From positions 2,480,001 through 2,544,000 of the forward strand of contig NZ_JACXSS010000001.1 in assembly GCF_014850955.1 (NCBI RefSeq): a stretch of 64,000 bases of DNA. The letters run 5' to 3'. The notes below the pieces were generated by a model. It did not search any database. It worked only from the letters and a program-made list of their open reading frames with translations, and was not told the DNA's origin. The stretch comes from Methylomonas albis. Its GTDB lineage: Bacteria > Pseudomonadota > Gammaproteobacteria > Methylococcales > Methylomonadaceae. Position numbers and translations under genes: made by a program. Of this stretch, positions 29,206-38,487 are shown one piece after another. The number at the start of each line of letters is the position of its first letter. Within the stretch, counting starts at the first letter, position 1.

Positions 29206-31058
29206 CAGAACGCCTGCCCCAAGCCGATGTAGACTTCGAACGAACCGCTGCCCGGCTGTGGGTTCACCGGAAACGCCAAATCGAGCCTGATCGGCCCGAA
29301 CGAGGTGTAGTAACGAAGGCCAGCGCCGGCGCCGATTTGCCAGCTCCCGGAAAAGGGGAAACTGTCGACGCTAACCTGCCCGGCGTCTGCAAACAGCGCC
29401 ACGCCATAGTCGTCTAAAATCCGTTGCCTCAATTCCACGCTTCCGGCCGCTATCGCCGTGCCACCCTGCGGTTTGTGATCGGCAAACGCCGGGCCGATGG
29501 ACTGATATTTATAACCGCGTACCGTCGCGCTACCACCGCCGTAAAAACGTCTATCCGGAGGCAAATCGAACTGGCCGGCGCCCTCGGTATCGCCGATCAG
29601 GCCGCGTAAGGCCAGCACGCTACGACCCGGTTTGCCAAGATCCAGATAGGTCGAAGCGGAAACCTGCATCGTCACGAACGGCTTGCCGCCGCCGGCCAAC
29701 GATTCGGTGGGCGTCACCGAAAATGTGCCGATACTGCCTTCGGTCGGATCCAGCGGGCTGTTGCTGCTATCGTATTTCAACGTCAACGGCATACTCAGCA
29801 AGGTATAGTCGCGCGTCACGCCTTGCTGGGCGATACGCGATTGTTGAGTGGCTATACCCACACTGCCATGCCAATATTTGGACAACTTGCGGTTCAACAG
29901 CAACTCGGCCAGGACCGTTTTCAGGTCGTAGGCGTCCAAGCTCTGTTTGATCGCATCGAGTCCAATCTGCAACGATTGATCGCGCTGTAAAAAATCCGGT
30001 TTACTGAAGGCGGCTCCTCCTTTGTAGCCGATGCCGGTGGCGCTGTTGCCGCCCAGTTGCATCACGCCCGCACTCAGATTGAGCTGTTCGGCATTGCCGA
30101 ACAGATTGCGGTGCTGCCAAGCGCCCGAGAAACTGGCGCCAAGGTCGGTGGAATAGGCGGCACCGAGATTGACCGCATGGCGTTGACGTTCCGCGACCTC
30201 AAAATTGACCGGGATGCGACCTCCGCTATCGAGCTGCTTGCCGGTCTGAGCGCTGACCGAAGAGAAAACCCCAAGCGCAGCCAAGTCCTGCCGGGCGATT
30301 TCGATGGTAGACGGTTGAAACGGCTGGCCTGGGCTCATTATAAGGTGACTACGAACGAAGGTTTCGTTCAGCGCCTTTAAGCCATTCACGGCAATATCGC
30401 CGACAGCTACCTTAGGGCCGCTGTCAACTCGAAACAGGATGTCGACACGGTCAGTATCCTCCCGTAACGTGGCGACAGGTTCGTCGACTTTCGCCAGCGC
30501 GTGGCCCTGCTCGAGTAGTTCATTCAACAAACGTTCCCGCGCCGCTAGTGCGTCCTCGGCCAGTGCAATGTCGCCGGTGTTCAACTTCAGCGCGGCGCTC
30601 GCCTGCTGGGAAATATCGCCCTCCGTCGTGATCTGTCCCCAATGAAACTGCGGACCAAGCTCGAACGCCGCAGTGACCATCACCGGCGGATCGGCCGGCG
30701 CATCGATTAACGAATCGATTAGCGCCGGATCGTCTAACATCCGCCCGGCTATTCGCAATGACACCTCGCCCTTGTAATAACCCAGCGCATGTAAAGCGGC
30801 CATAAAGCGCTCCTGATCTTGTTTGCAGCGTGTGATCAAAGCAAATGGCCCCACCTCGGCGCTTTCCCGAAGGCTGATCAATGTCGACGCATCCTGAAGC
30901 AACTGATCCAAGCGGGCGCTGCCGGTCTTGTCGAGAGTGACGCTATAAGCTTGGGGATCGGCGGCATGGGAAACCGGCGCGGTCAAAGTCATGGCGACGG
31001 TCATCAGGCACATTAACGCGGCCAGGGATAAATTTGCCGATCTATGCGTTCCGGGCAT
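29205..31058 (-). CDS. tamA: TamA, Omp85-family outer-membrane assembly protein
   Basis: This 617-residue Omp85 protein works with TamB in outer-membrane biogenesis. A signal peptide ends near residue 32 (APVSHAADP). Three POTRA-type domains follow (about 40-290), then a 16-strand barrel with AAYSTDLGASFSGAWQHRNLF and FYGGGSATVRGYKYQSIGP. The latter is the conserved VRGY (L6 loop) signature. It ends YIGLGQAF with a C-terminal Phe, as needed for BAM recognition. The ribosome site before ATG 31058 is weak, and ATG codons at residues 16 and 19 are alternatives. It is the first gene of tamAB. Confidence 0.95.
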   Translation of the reverse strand: MPGTHRSANLSLAALMCLMTVAMTLTAPVSHAADPQAYSVTLDKTGSARLDQLLQDASTLISLRESAEVGPFALITRCKQDQERFMAALHALGYYKGEVSLRIAGRMLDDPALIDSLIDAPADPPVMVTAAFELGPQFHWGQITTEGDISQQASAALKLNTGDIALAEDALAARERLLNELLEQGHALAKVDEPVATLREDTDRVDILFRVDSGPKVAVGDIAVNGLKALNETFVRSHLIMSPGQPFQPSTIEIARQDLAALGVFSSVSAQTGKQLDSGGRIPVNFEVAERQRHAVNLGAAYSTDLGASFSGAWQHRNLFGNAEQLNLSAGVMQLGGNSATGIGYKGGAAFSKPDFLQRDQSLQIGLDAIKQSLDAYDLKTVLAELLLNRKLSKYWHGSVGIATQQSRIAQQGVTRDYTLLSMPLTLKYDSSNSPLDPTEGSIGTFSVTPTESLAGGGKPFVTMQVSASTYLDLGKPGRSVLALRGLIGDTEGAGQFDLPPDRRFYGGGSATVRGYKYQSIGPAFADHKPQGGTAIAAGSVELRQRILDDYGVALFADAGQVSVDSFPFSGSWQIGAGAGLRYYTSFGPIRLDLAFPVNPQPGSGSFEVYIGLGQAF

Positions 31059-31925
31059 GGCGCTTCAATACGAGAAGGCCGGCAGGCCAATTCAGCGCGA
31101 TACTCAACTTTGCGCGCCAGCGGTAATCCGACTCATTGGAGCTGCTTCTCGCTTGCATGAATATTGGATAGCCCATCATTAACGACCTTTTGATCCTTTA
31201 ACTGAACTAAGACGAACCGGCGTGAAAACTCCCTATTCAACCGATTAGCAGGGTTATCTAAAAGTATTCCCTTAATAAATAATCGACACCGGACGCATGT
31301 TGTTTCGGGTTGGCTAGGCGGTGGCATGCATTAGAAGTTCGGCTATTATCCAAACAGTTTGCCATTTTGGCTAGCAGGTAGGTATTTTCACTTATTGTGT
31401 TTTATTGGTGGACTTGTATTCTACAGCCAAGATTGTCCGTGATAAAGTTTTTATCCAAAATACAAGCCATTGATAACGGACTTAAGTTTAAACCATTGAT
31501 TTGATATTAAAATAGATCATCAAATCAAAATACCTTTTTCAATACCAATAACTTAGCAACGGAGCACATGCATTGCGCTCTTTAATAGGCGGCATTAAAG
31601 ATAATAATTAGTCCGGCATTATTGAATTACATCATAGCCATATATCTCATTATTATCTGAATCCTGGGTTTGATCAGCTAAGTTTTAGAAAACACCATAC
31701 TGTCTAACGTCAGGCATGACATCCTAGTTACTCACGACTACTCGATATGTAGACATCGTCAAAACGCGATAATCAGCATGCAAATAAACCGTATATCCGA
31801 CAATAACTTTACGTCGCGATGCTGTGCTTCACGGCCGAATATGTCAGGCATAGCAAACCCCTGTTGTTACTGAAATCGGACAGAAACGCCTGTCTAGAGA
31901 CAAAAACAATTCGGAGAAAAACATT
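31059..31925. other. long AT-rich intergenic between divergent tamA and the stress cluster
   Basis: No ORF here looks like a gene. The stretch separates the divergently transcribed tamA and the coiled-coil stress gene and must hold both promoters. The only structure I find is the inverted repeat at 31496-31528. AT content rises between 31340 and 31800. Confidence 0.5.
31496..31528. repeat. perfect 10-bp inverted repeat built from TTGAT units
   Basis: TTGATTTGAT (31496-31505) and ATCAAATCAA (31519-31528) are perfect inverted copies around a 13-base spacer. Each arm is a doubled TTGAT, and CTTTTTC follows on the plus strand. It could be a dyad operator for the stress cluster 400 bases downstream, or a weak terminator. 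Confidence 0.6.
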
Positions 31926-32216
31926 ATGAATACCAAAAAAGAAGCTTATCAAGAGAAATTCGAAGCCCAATTGCGAGAGTGGGCAGCCGAAATCGAGGTA
32001 TTAAAGGCAAAAGCTGACACGGCGACAGCAGAGGCCAAAATCGTGTATTTCGGGCAGATTGAGGAATTACACGCCAAGCAGACGGCCGCACAAACAAAAT
32101 TACAGGAGTTGCGTGCATCCGGAGAGCAAGCGTGGGAGGCACTCAAGCCAGGATTGGAACATGCTTGGCATGATCTTAGAACAGCCATTGACGATGCGGT
32201 TTCCAAGATTAAGTAG
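31926..32216 (+). CDS. small coiled-coil stress protein (sll1863-like)
   Basis: This 96-residue, highly charged protein is helical throughout (QEKFEAQLREWAAEIEVLKA). It resembles small coiled-coil proteins annotated as sll1863-type stress response proteins. No signal peptide or membrane segment is seen. CGGAGAAAAAC precedes ATG 31926. It heads a run of small stress-type genes (HiPIP, DUF3096, BON) that leads into treZ-treY, so a role in envelope or osmotic stress is plausible but unproven. Confidence 0.75.
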   Translation: MNTKKEAYQEKFEAQLREWAAEIEVLKAKADTATAEAKIVYFGQIEELHAKQTAAQTKLQELRASGEQAWEALKPGLEHAWHDLRTAIDDAVSKIK

Positions 32217-32299
32217 CATTTTCGCCAGCCCGTTTTGGCTACCTTTTAATAAGATTTGTTCTGTCAACGTTATCGTTTTCCCTAAAAGGAGAATGCACC

Positions 32300-32578
32300 A
32301 TGTCGACTCATAATCATACCCGTCGAATATTTTTGCACGGCTTGCTCGCTGCCGGATGCGTACAGTGCCTACCTCGTTTCGGCTTTGCTGAAACCGGCAA
32401 GATGAATAAAACCCAAGCAAAATATCAGGATAAACCGAAAGGCGATCAGCAGTGCAGTAACTGCATGTACTTTATCGCACCCAGTGCCTGTCTGGTAGTC
32501 GATGGCAATATTAGCCCTGATGCTTGGTGTAGCCTCTGGATTAAGAAGCCTGCTGAAGAGCCAATCGGCAAAATTTGA
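32300..32578 (+). CDS. high-potential iron-sulfur protein (HiPIP) with Tat signal
   Basis: This small periplasmic electron carrier has one [4Fe-4S] cluster. The 92-residue precursor starts with a twin-arginine signal (TRRIFLHGLLAAGC). The four ligands lie in QCSNCMYFIAPSAC then PDAWCSLW, spaced C-x2-C-x8-C-x12-C, as in HiPIPs. AAGGAGAATGCACC precedes ATG 32300. In phototrophs and some chemotrophs HiPIPs donate electrons to reaction centres or oxidases; here the partner is unknown. It sits among stress genes, with no oxidase beside it. Confidence 0.88.
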   Translation: MSTHNHTRRIFLHGLLAAGCVQCLPRFGFAETGKMNKTQAKYQDKPKGDQQCSNCMYFIAPSACLVVDGNISPDAWCSLWIKKPAEEPIGKI

Positions 32579-32653
32579 CAGCCGGTAACCGCGTCGCACA
32601 TCGACGGGGATGAGCGACGACGCGTTCCCATTCGGCAAACCAAGGATCATCTC

Positions 32654-32803
32654 ATGAGAATAAACCTGTCTTTGAACAATATGGAACCGCTCTTGGCCTT
32701 GGTCGCCGGATTTCTGATTTTGATGATGCCGGAACTTCTAAATCTTATCGTGGCGGTTTATCTGATCGTGAGGGGCTCTCTGGGATTACGCTCCAGATTT
32801 TAA
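32654..32803 (+). CDS. DUF3096-type small membrane protein (49 aa)
   Basis: A 49-residue ORF with AAGGAT before its ATG encodes MEPLLALVAGFLILMMPELL and LIVAVYLIVRGSLGLR. It has two hydrophobic segments split by a conserved Pro-Glu turn, matching my memory of the DUF3096 family of tiny inner-membrane proteins. Function is unknown. It lies between the HiPIP and BON genes, 17 bases before the first possible BON start. Confidence 0.75.
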   Translation: MRINLSLNNMEPLLALVAGFLILMMPELLNLIVAVYLIVRGSLGLRSRF

Positions 32804-32832
32804 GATATTTCTTAAAGATTATGGAACCAAAT

Positions 32833-33402
32833 ATGAAAACCAAATACTTGGCTATTTTTGCATTGATGTTGTCATTGCTAGGCTTCACGGCGACTGCAAA
32901 CGAGAAACACAACGAGCAAACATCGGATGCCTGGCTGAAAGCAAAAATCGTGACGACTTACGCCTTGAGCGAGCACCTGAATCCTTTCGCTATCGACGTC
33001 AATGTAAAACGAGGCGCAGTCACCTTGACCGGTACCGTGGAGAGCGACATTGCAAGCGATCTGGCCGGTGAGATTGCAAAAGGCATCGACGGCGTGAAGC
33101 AAGTCGACAACCAATTAAGAGTCAGCGCCGCAGCTCAACGTCATACCGAGCAAGCTTCATTCATGCATTTCGTGGACGATGCCAATATCACCGCCAAAGT
33201 CAAATCCCAACTTTTGCTGAATCCGAACGCGCATGGCCTGAACATCCATGTCAAGACCAAAAATGGCGTGGTGTTCCTTGAAGGCCAACTGAGTTCTGAA
33301 ATAGAGGCCGATTTGGTCCGCCAAATTGTCCGTAATACGAAAGGTGTCATGGATATCGAGGACAATCTGACCGTAGCGGAAAAACAGCCGGCCACACCAT
33401 GA
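32833..33402 (+). CDS. periplasmic double-BON-domain protein (OsmY-like)
   Basis: The protein has an N-terminal signal peptide (YLAIFALMLSLLGFTATANE) followed by two BON domains, about residues 30-95 (VKRGAVTLTGTVESDIASDL) and 110-180 (VKTKNGVVFLEGQLSSEIEA). BON proteins such as OsmY bind membranes and are induced by osmotic stress. ATG 32833 is preferred to ATG 32821 because GGAACCAAAT forms a ribosome site for it. It closes the small-protein cluster and precedes treZ by 76 bases. Confidence 0.9.
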   Translation: MKTKYLAIFALMLSLLGFTATANEKHNEQTSDAWLKAKIVTTYALSEHLNPFAIDVNVKRGAVTLTGTVESDIASDLAGEIAKGIDGVKQVDNQLRVSAAAQRHTEQASFMHFVDDANITAKVKSQLLLNPNAHGLNIHVKTKNGVVFLEGQLSSEIEADLVRQIVRNTKGVMDIEDNLTVAEKQPATP

Positions 33403-33478
33403 AGACCTCGCCTGGACGTGATTCCTGTCACCGACGTAGCGAAAGCTGCCACATGACACGGTAGATTGAGACCGGCGC

Positions 33479-35332
33479 ATGTCCAGTGTACATCGCTCGC
33501 ATCCCATGCCTTTCGGCACCCGCATACTGGATGACGGCAGGGTCAATTTCCGTTTGTGGGCACCTGGCGCGGATAAGGTCGAATTGTGCCTGCAAGGTTT
33601 TGCGCCCGAACTCAAGCTGCCGATGGCCGCCGAGGACAATGGCTGGTATGGCATTACTACCGGTTTCGCCAGCAGCGGTTTTTATTACCAGTACCTGATT
33701 AATGGCGAACATTATGTGCCCGACCCGGCCTCCCGTTATCAACCTGAGGATGTCAACGGTTCCAGTCAAGTCATCGATCCCGAAGCATGGCAATGGCGGG
33801 ATGACGACTGGAAAAGCCTACCCTGGGAAAAGGTGGTGTTTTACGAGCTGCATGTGGGCACCTTCAGCGAGGAAGGTACTTTTGCAGGGGTAAAGCAGCA
33901 TCTGGACCATCTGATCGAATTGGGTGTCACCGCGATACAGTTGATGAGTATCGCCGACTTTCCGGGGCGGCGGAATTGGGGCTATGACGGCGTGCTGCTA
34001 TTTGCGCCCGACAGCAGCTATGGAACACCCGACGATCTTAAAGATCTCATCGAGACCGCACATGCCAAAGGTTTGATGATTTTTAACGATGTGGTCTACA
34101 GCCATTTTGGCCCCGAAGGCAATTACCTGCATCTGTATGCGCCGGCTTTTTTTACGGATCGTTATCATACGCCTTGGGGTGACGCGGTAAATTTTAAAGC
34201 CTCGCGTCATCACTGTGTGCGCCGATTTTTTATACACAATGCCTTGTATTGGCTGGAAGAATATCATTTCGACGGCTTACGCTTGGACGCAGTACATGCC
34301 ATATTCGATGATTCGTCGCCGAACATACTGGAAGAACTAGCTGAAGCCGTCCGACTCGGACCTGGAAATGACCGCCCCGTCTATTTGGTACTGGAGAACG
34401 ACCACAACGCCGCCCGTTATCTCCGATGCGAGCCCTACGCTCCGATCTGCCATTTCGATGCGCAATGGAACGACGACATTCATCACGTACTGCATCTGCT
34501 GCTAACCGGGGAGACCGGCGGCTATTATGGCGACTACAAACAGCAGCCTTTGACCCATCTGGGCCGTTGTCTGACCGAAGGTTTTGCCTACCAAGGTGAG
34601 GCATCCCTTTACCGGGACGGAAAACCCAGAGGCGAACCGTGCCGGGATTTGCCGTTGGCGGCTTTCGTGTCTTTTCTACAGAACCACGATCAAGTCGGAA
34701 ACCGGGCGCTTGGCGAACGCATCTCAAATCTTTGTGCACCGGAGGCATTGCGGGCGGCAACGGCTGTTTTGTTGTTAACACCCTCGCCTCCCTTGTTGTT
34801 TATGGGCCAGGAATGGGCATGCAGCCAACCGTTCACCTATTTTGTGGATTTTCCTGAGGAGCTGGGCAATAAGGTTTCAGAGGGCCGCTTGCGGGAATTC
34901 GCCGAATTTCCGGCATTTAGCAGTCCTGAATCCCGCCAAAAAATTCCGCTGCCCACGGCCGCCGCCACCTATCAACTAGCCAAACTGGCCTGGGACGAAT
35001 TGAGCCATGAACCGCACCGGCAATGGTTCGAATATCACCGCGAGTTATTACGGCTTCGCAATCGCTATATCGACCCCAAGTTAAATGGCCTTACCGGCGG
35101 ACAAGCCGATTACCGCCTATTGAGCGACAGAGCGTTAACCGTGCAATGGCAGTTGAACGATGGCTCGATTTTAAAGCTGATTGCAAATCTAGGTAGCGAA
35201 CCTGTCAGCGTCGATTTTTCCGGCGGCGGAAAGCTGTTGTTTTCCAGCAATGCCGAACTGGAAAACACACTACGCCAAGGCGGCATGGAACCCTGGTCGA
35301 TCTTTTTATATTTACAGGAATCCGAAATATGA
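33479..35332 (+). CDS. treZ: malto-oligosyltrehalose trehalohydrolase
   Basis: TreZ releases trehalose from the end of maltooligosyltrehalose made by TreY. The 617-residue enzyme has an N-terminal E-set (CBM48-like) domain (FRLWAPGADKVEL), a GH13 barrel and a short C-terminal domain. Catalytic residues are Asp270 in GLRLDAVHAI, Glu306 in YLVLENDHN and Asp404 in LQNHDQVGNR; their spacing matches known TreZ. The ribosome site before ATG 33479 is poor. It stands directly before treY, so the two form the glycogen-to-trehalose route. TreS elsewhere in the window gives a second route. Confidence 0.96.
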   Translation: MSSVHRSHPMPFGTRILDDGRVNFRLWAPGADKVELCLQGFAPELKLPMAAEDNGWYGITTGFASSGFYYQYLINGEHYVPDPASRYQPEDVNGSSQVIDPEAWQWRDDDWKSLPWEKVVFYELHVGTFSEEGTFAGVKQHLDHLIELGVTAIQLMSIADFPGRRNWGYDGVLLFAPDSSYGTPDDLKDLIETAHAKGLMIFNDVVYSHFGPEGNYLHLYAPAFFTDRYHTPWGDAVNFKASRHHCVRRFFIHNALYWLEEYHFDGLRLDAVHAIFDDSSPNILEELAEAVRLGPGNDRPVYLVLENDHNAARYLRCEPYAPICHFDAQWNDDIHHVLHLLLTGETGGYYGDYKQQPLTHLGRCLTEGFAYQGEASLYRDGKPRGEPCRDLPLAAFVSFLQNHDQVGNRALGERISNLCAPEALRAATAVLLLTPSPPLLFMGQEWACSQPFTYFVDFPEELGNKVSEGRLREFAEFPAFSSPESRQKIPLPTAAATYQLAKLAWDELSHEPHRQWFEYHRELLRLRNRYIDPKLNGLTGGQADYRLLSDRALTVQWQLNDGSILKLIANLGSEPVSVDFSGGGKLLFSSNAELENTLRQGGMEPWSIFLYLQESEI

Positions 35333-35390
35333 CTAACGCGGCAGCCACTTTCTGCTGTTTGCACTGGGTATGACGGAACCCGCCAAATAA
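35329..35390 (+). other. possible remnant of a deleted gene between treZ and treY
   Basis: ATG 35329 overlaps the treZ stop (ATGA) and opens 14 codons ending at TGA 35371. In a second frame the same bases read ...SHFLLFALGMTEPAK and stop at TAA 35388. This looks like the start and end of a gene joined by deletion, or of a frame-broken treY leader. treZ-malQ-treY order is known in other bacteria; malQ identity here is speculation. Confidence 0.35.
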
Positions 35391-35399
35391 GGGGAAGCG

Positions 35400-38276
35400 A
35401 CGGCCATTCCGGTTTCAACTTATCGACTGCAATTTAACAAACAGTTTACTTTTGCCGAGGCCACCCAATTTGTCTCCTATCTTCACCAATTAGGCATCAG
35501 CCACTGTTACGCATCCCCTTACCTGAAAGCCCGCCCGGGCAGCAATCACGGTTACGATATCGTCGACCATAACCAACTCAATCCGGAAATAGGCAGCGAA
35601 GCGGATTTTGAGGCGCTGATCGCCGAATTACGGCAGTACGGCATGGGGCTAATCACCGATATTGTGCCAAACCACATGGCCATTATGGGTAGCGACAATA
35701 TCTGGTGGCTGGATGTATTGGAGAACGGCCAAGCGTCTTACTATGCCTCGTTCTTCGACATCGACTGGCAGCCTGTCAAAAAAACCTTGCAACATAAAAT
35801 ACTGCTCCCGGTACTGGGCAGTCACTACGGCAACATTCTGGAGCAACAGGAACTGACACTGAGTTTCGATGTGGAACAGGGCGAATTCAGCATCTATTAC
35901 TATCAACACCGTTTTCCGGTCGATCCGCAAACTTACCCCTTAATCCTGAGTTCACAACACGAGTGGTTATCGAACGAGTTCGCCGCCGACGATCCGGTGT
36001 TTTTGGAATACCAATCCATTGAGAACAGTTTCAGCAAACTACCTTTACGCACCGAAACTAAAGAGGAAAAAACGGAAGAACGCAAACGGGACAAAGAAGT
36101 TTTTAAAAAACATCTGGCCCGGCTGTGCGCGGACAACCCGGCGATCATCCGCTTCATTAGCTTCCGTACGGCGGAATTCAAACGGGTAGCGGGTGAAAAC
36201 GGGCAAATGCACGCCTTACTGGAACAGCAAGTTTACCGGCTGGCCTATTGGCGGGTCGCCGGCGATGAAATCAATTATCGGCGCTTCTTCGACATCAACG
36301 ATCTGGCCGGGCTGCGTATTGATGACGAAAAAGTCTTCGAGGCGACACACCGATTTATCCTGTCGCTGATTGAACAAGGTAAAACTCAAGGGCTGCGTAT
36401 CGACCACGCCGACGGCTTATACGATCCGGTCGCCTATTATCAACGCCTCAACCAAAAAATCACGGCCCTGTTAAATCTAAACGACGATCAAGGGCTGCCG
36501 CCCATCTATATCGTCGCTGAGAAAATTGTCGCCAACTATGAGTATTTATCCAGCAATTGGCCGATACACGGCACCACCGGCTATGAATTCGCCAATATCG
36601 TTAACGGCGTTTTTATCGATGGCGTTGCGGAAAAACCGTTGCTGCATTGCTATACGCGTTTCATCGGCCATTGGCAAGATTTTGAGGAACTGGTTTATCT
36701 AGCCAAAAAACATGTGATGAATACTGCGCTCGCCAGTGAATTGAACGTACTGGCTAATCAGCTAACCAGAATAGCCGATGTCAGCTCAAAAACCCGCGAC
36801 TATACGCTTAATGCGTTGCGAAACGCCTTGTTGGAAGTGGTGGCCTGTTTTCCGGTTTATCGCACTTATATAAATAGTCAAACCGTCAGTAAAGAAGATA
36901 GCCAGTATATTAACTGGGCCGTTACGCAAGCCATGCATCGAGTCGGGTCGGCAGATAAGAATGTCTTTTCGTTTATTCGGGATATTCTGCTGCTGGATCA
37001 CGGCAAAGTGGTTCCGGTTAAAGATTTGTTGAAATTTGTTATGAAATTTCAACAATATACCGCACCGGTGATGGCCAAAGGCCATGAAGATACCGCTCTT
37101 TACCAATACAACCGGCTCATTTCTTTAAACGAGGTCGGCGGCGATCCGCGGCGTTTTGGCTATTCGGTGAATGCCTTTCATCATTTCAATCAGGAACGAC
37201 TAAAAAAATGGCCGCACACCCTGCTGTGTTTATCCACGCACGACAGCAAACATAGCGCTGACGTGCGGGCAAGAATCAATGTATTAAGTGAAATACCGGC
37301 ACAATGGGCGGATGCAATTCGGCGCTGGCGACAAATGAATAAACCCCAAAAAACCAAAAACAAGCGCGCGGTCATTGCTCGCAACGACGAGTATCTGCTC
37401 TATCAAGTGCTCATCGGCACCTGGCCGTTAAAGAACCTGGATGACAGTGCGCGAAGCGAATATCGTCAGCGCCTGCAAAACTACATGATAAAAGCGGTAC
37501 GCGAGGCGAAAGTGCATACCTCGTGGCTTGATCCCAGTGAAGATTATGAACAAGGAGTGATGCTTTTCATCGAACACTGCCTGGACAACAATATCAGCCA
37601 GCGCTTTTTACAGGATTTTTGCGAGTTCGAAGCCAGGATCAGAAAACCGGGTTTGTATAACGCCCTCGCCCAGACCTTGCTGCATTTAACTGCACCAGGC
37701 GTGCCGGATATTTACCAAGGTCATGAACTTTGGCAATTTACCTTGGTTGACCCGGATAATCGCCGGCCAATCGACTTCAACGAAAATAGCCGATTATTGA
37801 TTGCTCTCGATACCGCTCTGGCGTTGCCGGGTTGCAATCGAGCGCGCCTCATCGAGTCGTTATTACACAACATGGACAATGGCCTGATCAAACTGTTTGT
37901 GGTGCTGCAAACTTTGCGCTTCAGGCATCAATACCCGGCATTGTTTAAAAGCGGCGATTACCTGAAAATCAATATTCACGGCACGGCAAGCGATCACCTG
38001 CTGGCATTTGCCAGAAAAGATCGGGAACAGTTTGTCATTATCGTGGTTCCCCGGCTAATAACTCAGTTACTGAACAACCAGTGTGGCGAGCCTTCATCTG
38101 TTTGGGAAGACATTTGGCTCGAGTTACCGAATCAGGCGCCCAGTCTTTATCTAGAACTATTCAGTCAAACACGCCTTGCGACTGAACCTGCGGGAGACTA
38201 TGTGCAATTTTTTATAGGCGACAGTCTGAAAATATTTAATCTCGGCCTATTCTCAGGTACTGCGGGTGACAATTAA
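35400..38276 (+). CDS. treY: malto-oligosyltrehalose synthase; canonical start codon missing
   Basis: TreY rearranges the reducing end of maltodextrins to a trehalose unit for TreZ. The GH13 signatures are present: N-terminal IPVSTYRLQF and SPYLKARPGSNHGYDIVDHN, catalytic Asp in GLRIDHADGLYDP, Glu in PIYIVAEKIV, Asp in LSTHDSKHSADVRARI, and PDIYQGHELW. At about 958 residues the length is normal. The frame is closed by TAA at 35388, and no ATG, GTG or TTG lies between it and the conserved IPVSTYRL. A well-placed AAGGGGA sits 5 bases before ACG 35400, where ATG would be expected. The first ATG in frame, at 35643, would remove the conserved N-terminus. So either ACG/ATT is used or the start is mutated. 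Confidence 0.9.
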   Translation, partial: TAIPVSTYRLQFNKQFTFAEATQFVSYLHQLGISHCYASPYLKARPGSNHGYDIVDHNQLNPEIGSEADFEALIAELRQYGMGLITDIVPNHMAIMGSDNIWWLDVLENGQASYYASFFDIDWQPVKKTLQHKILLPVLGSHYGNILEQQELTLSFDVEQGEFSIYYYQHRFPVDPQTYPLILSSQHEWLSNEFAADDPVFLEYQSIENSFSKLPLRTETKEEKTEERKRDKEVFKKHLARLCADNPAIIRFISFRTAEFKRVAGENGQMHALLEQQVYRLAYWRVAGDEINYRRFFDINDLAGLRIDDEKVFEATHRFILSLIEQGKTQGLRIDHADGLYDPVAYYQRLNQKITALLNLNDDQGLPPIYIVAEKIVANYEYLSSNWPIHGTTGYEFANIVNGVFIDGVAEKPLLHCYTRFIGHWQDFEELVYLAKKHVMNTALASELNVLANQLTRIADVSSKTRDYTLNALRNALLEVVACFPVYRTYINSQTVSKEDSQYINWAVTQAMHRVGSADKNVFSFIRDILLLDHGKVVPVKDLLKFVMKFQQYTAPVMAKGHEDTALYQYNRLISLNEVGGDPRRFGYSVNAFHHFNQERLKKWPHTLLCLSTHDSKHSADVRARINVLSEIPAQWADAIRRWRQMNKPQKTKNKRAVIARNDEYLLYQVLIGTWPLKNLDDSARSEYRQRLQNYMIKAVREAKVHTSWLDPSEDYEQGVMLFIEHCLDNNISQRFLQDFCEFEARIRKPGLYNALAQTLLHLTAPGVPDIYQGHELWQFTLVDPDNRRPIDFNENSRLLIALDTALALPGCNRARLIESLLHNMDNGLIKLFVVLQTLRFRHQYPALFKSGDYLKINIHGTASDHLLAFARKDREQFVIIVVPRLITQLLNNQCGEPSSVWEDIWLELPNQAPSLYLELFSQTRLATEPAGDYVQFFIGDSLKIFNLGLFSGTAGDN

Positions 38277-38427
38277 CCTCTCGTGCAAACCAAAAAGCGC
38301 TAGTCTGATTAAACGCACCCCATTTCCGCACTCACACTTGGCTTGTTAGACAGAACAATAGCGATACAAGGCTCCAATCTAATGTATGCGTAGAGAAAAA
38401 TGCTTGGTTATACATTCTTGTGCGAAT
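38277..38427. other. intergenic after treY
   Basis: No RNA gene or terminator for treY is evident. The region ends at the minus-strand terminator of the VPLPA-CTERM gene. Confidence 0.4.
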
Positions 38428-38460
38428 CGCAAAAGAATGGATGGAGTCAAACTCCATCCA
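38428..38460 (-). terminator. intrinsic terminator of the VPLPA-CTERM gene
   Basis: TGGATGGAGT (38438-38447), CAA loop, and ACTCCATCCA (38451-38460) make a perfect 10-bp stem. On the minus strand it is followed by TTCTTTTGC. It lies 27 bases beyond the gene's stop. Confidence 0.8.
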
Positions 38461-38487
38461 GCCCAGAAACCCTATATAGACAGGGAA

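Noticed and set aside
31496-31528. FNR box
   Set aside because: FNR needs TTGAT-N4-ATCAA; here the half-sites are separated by 13 bases.
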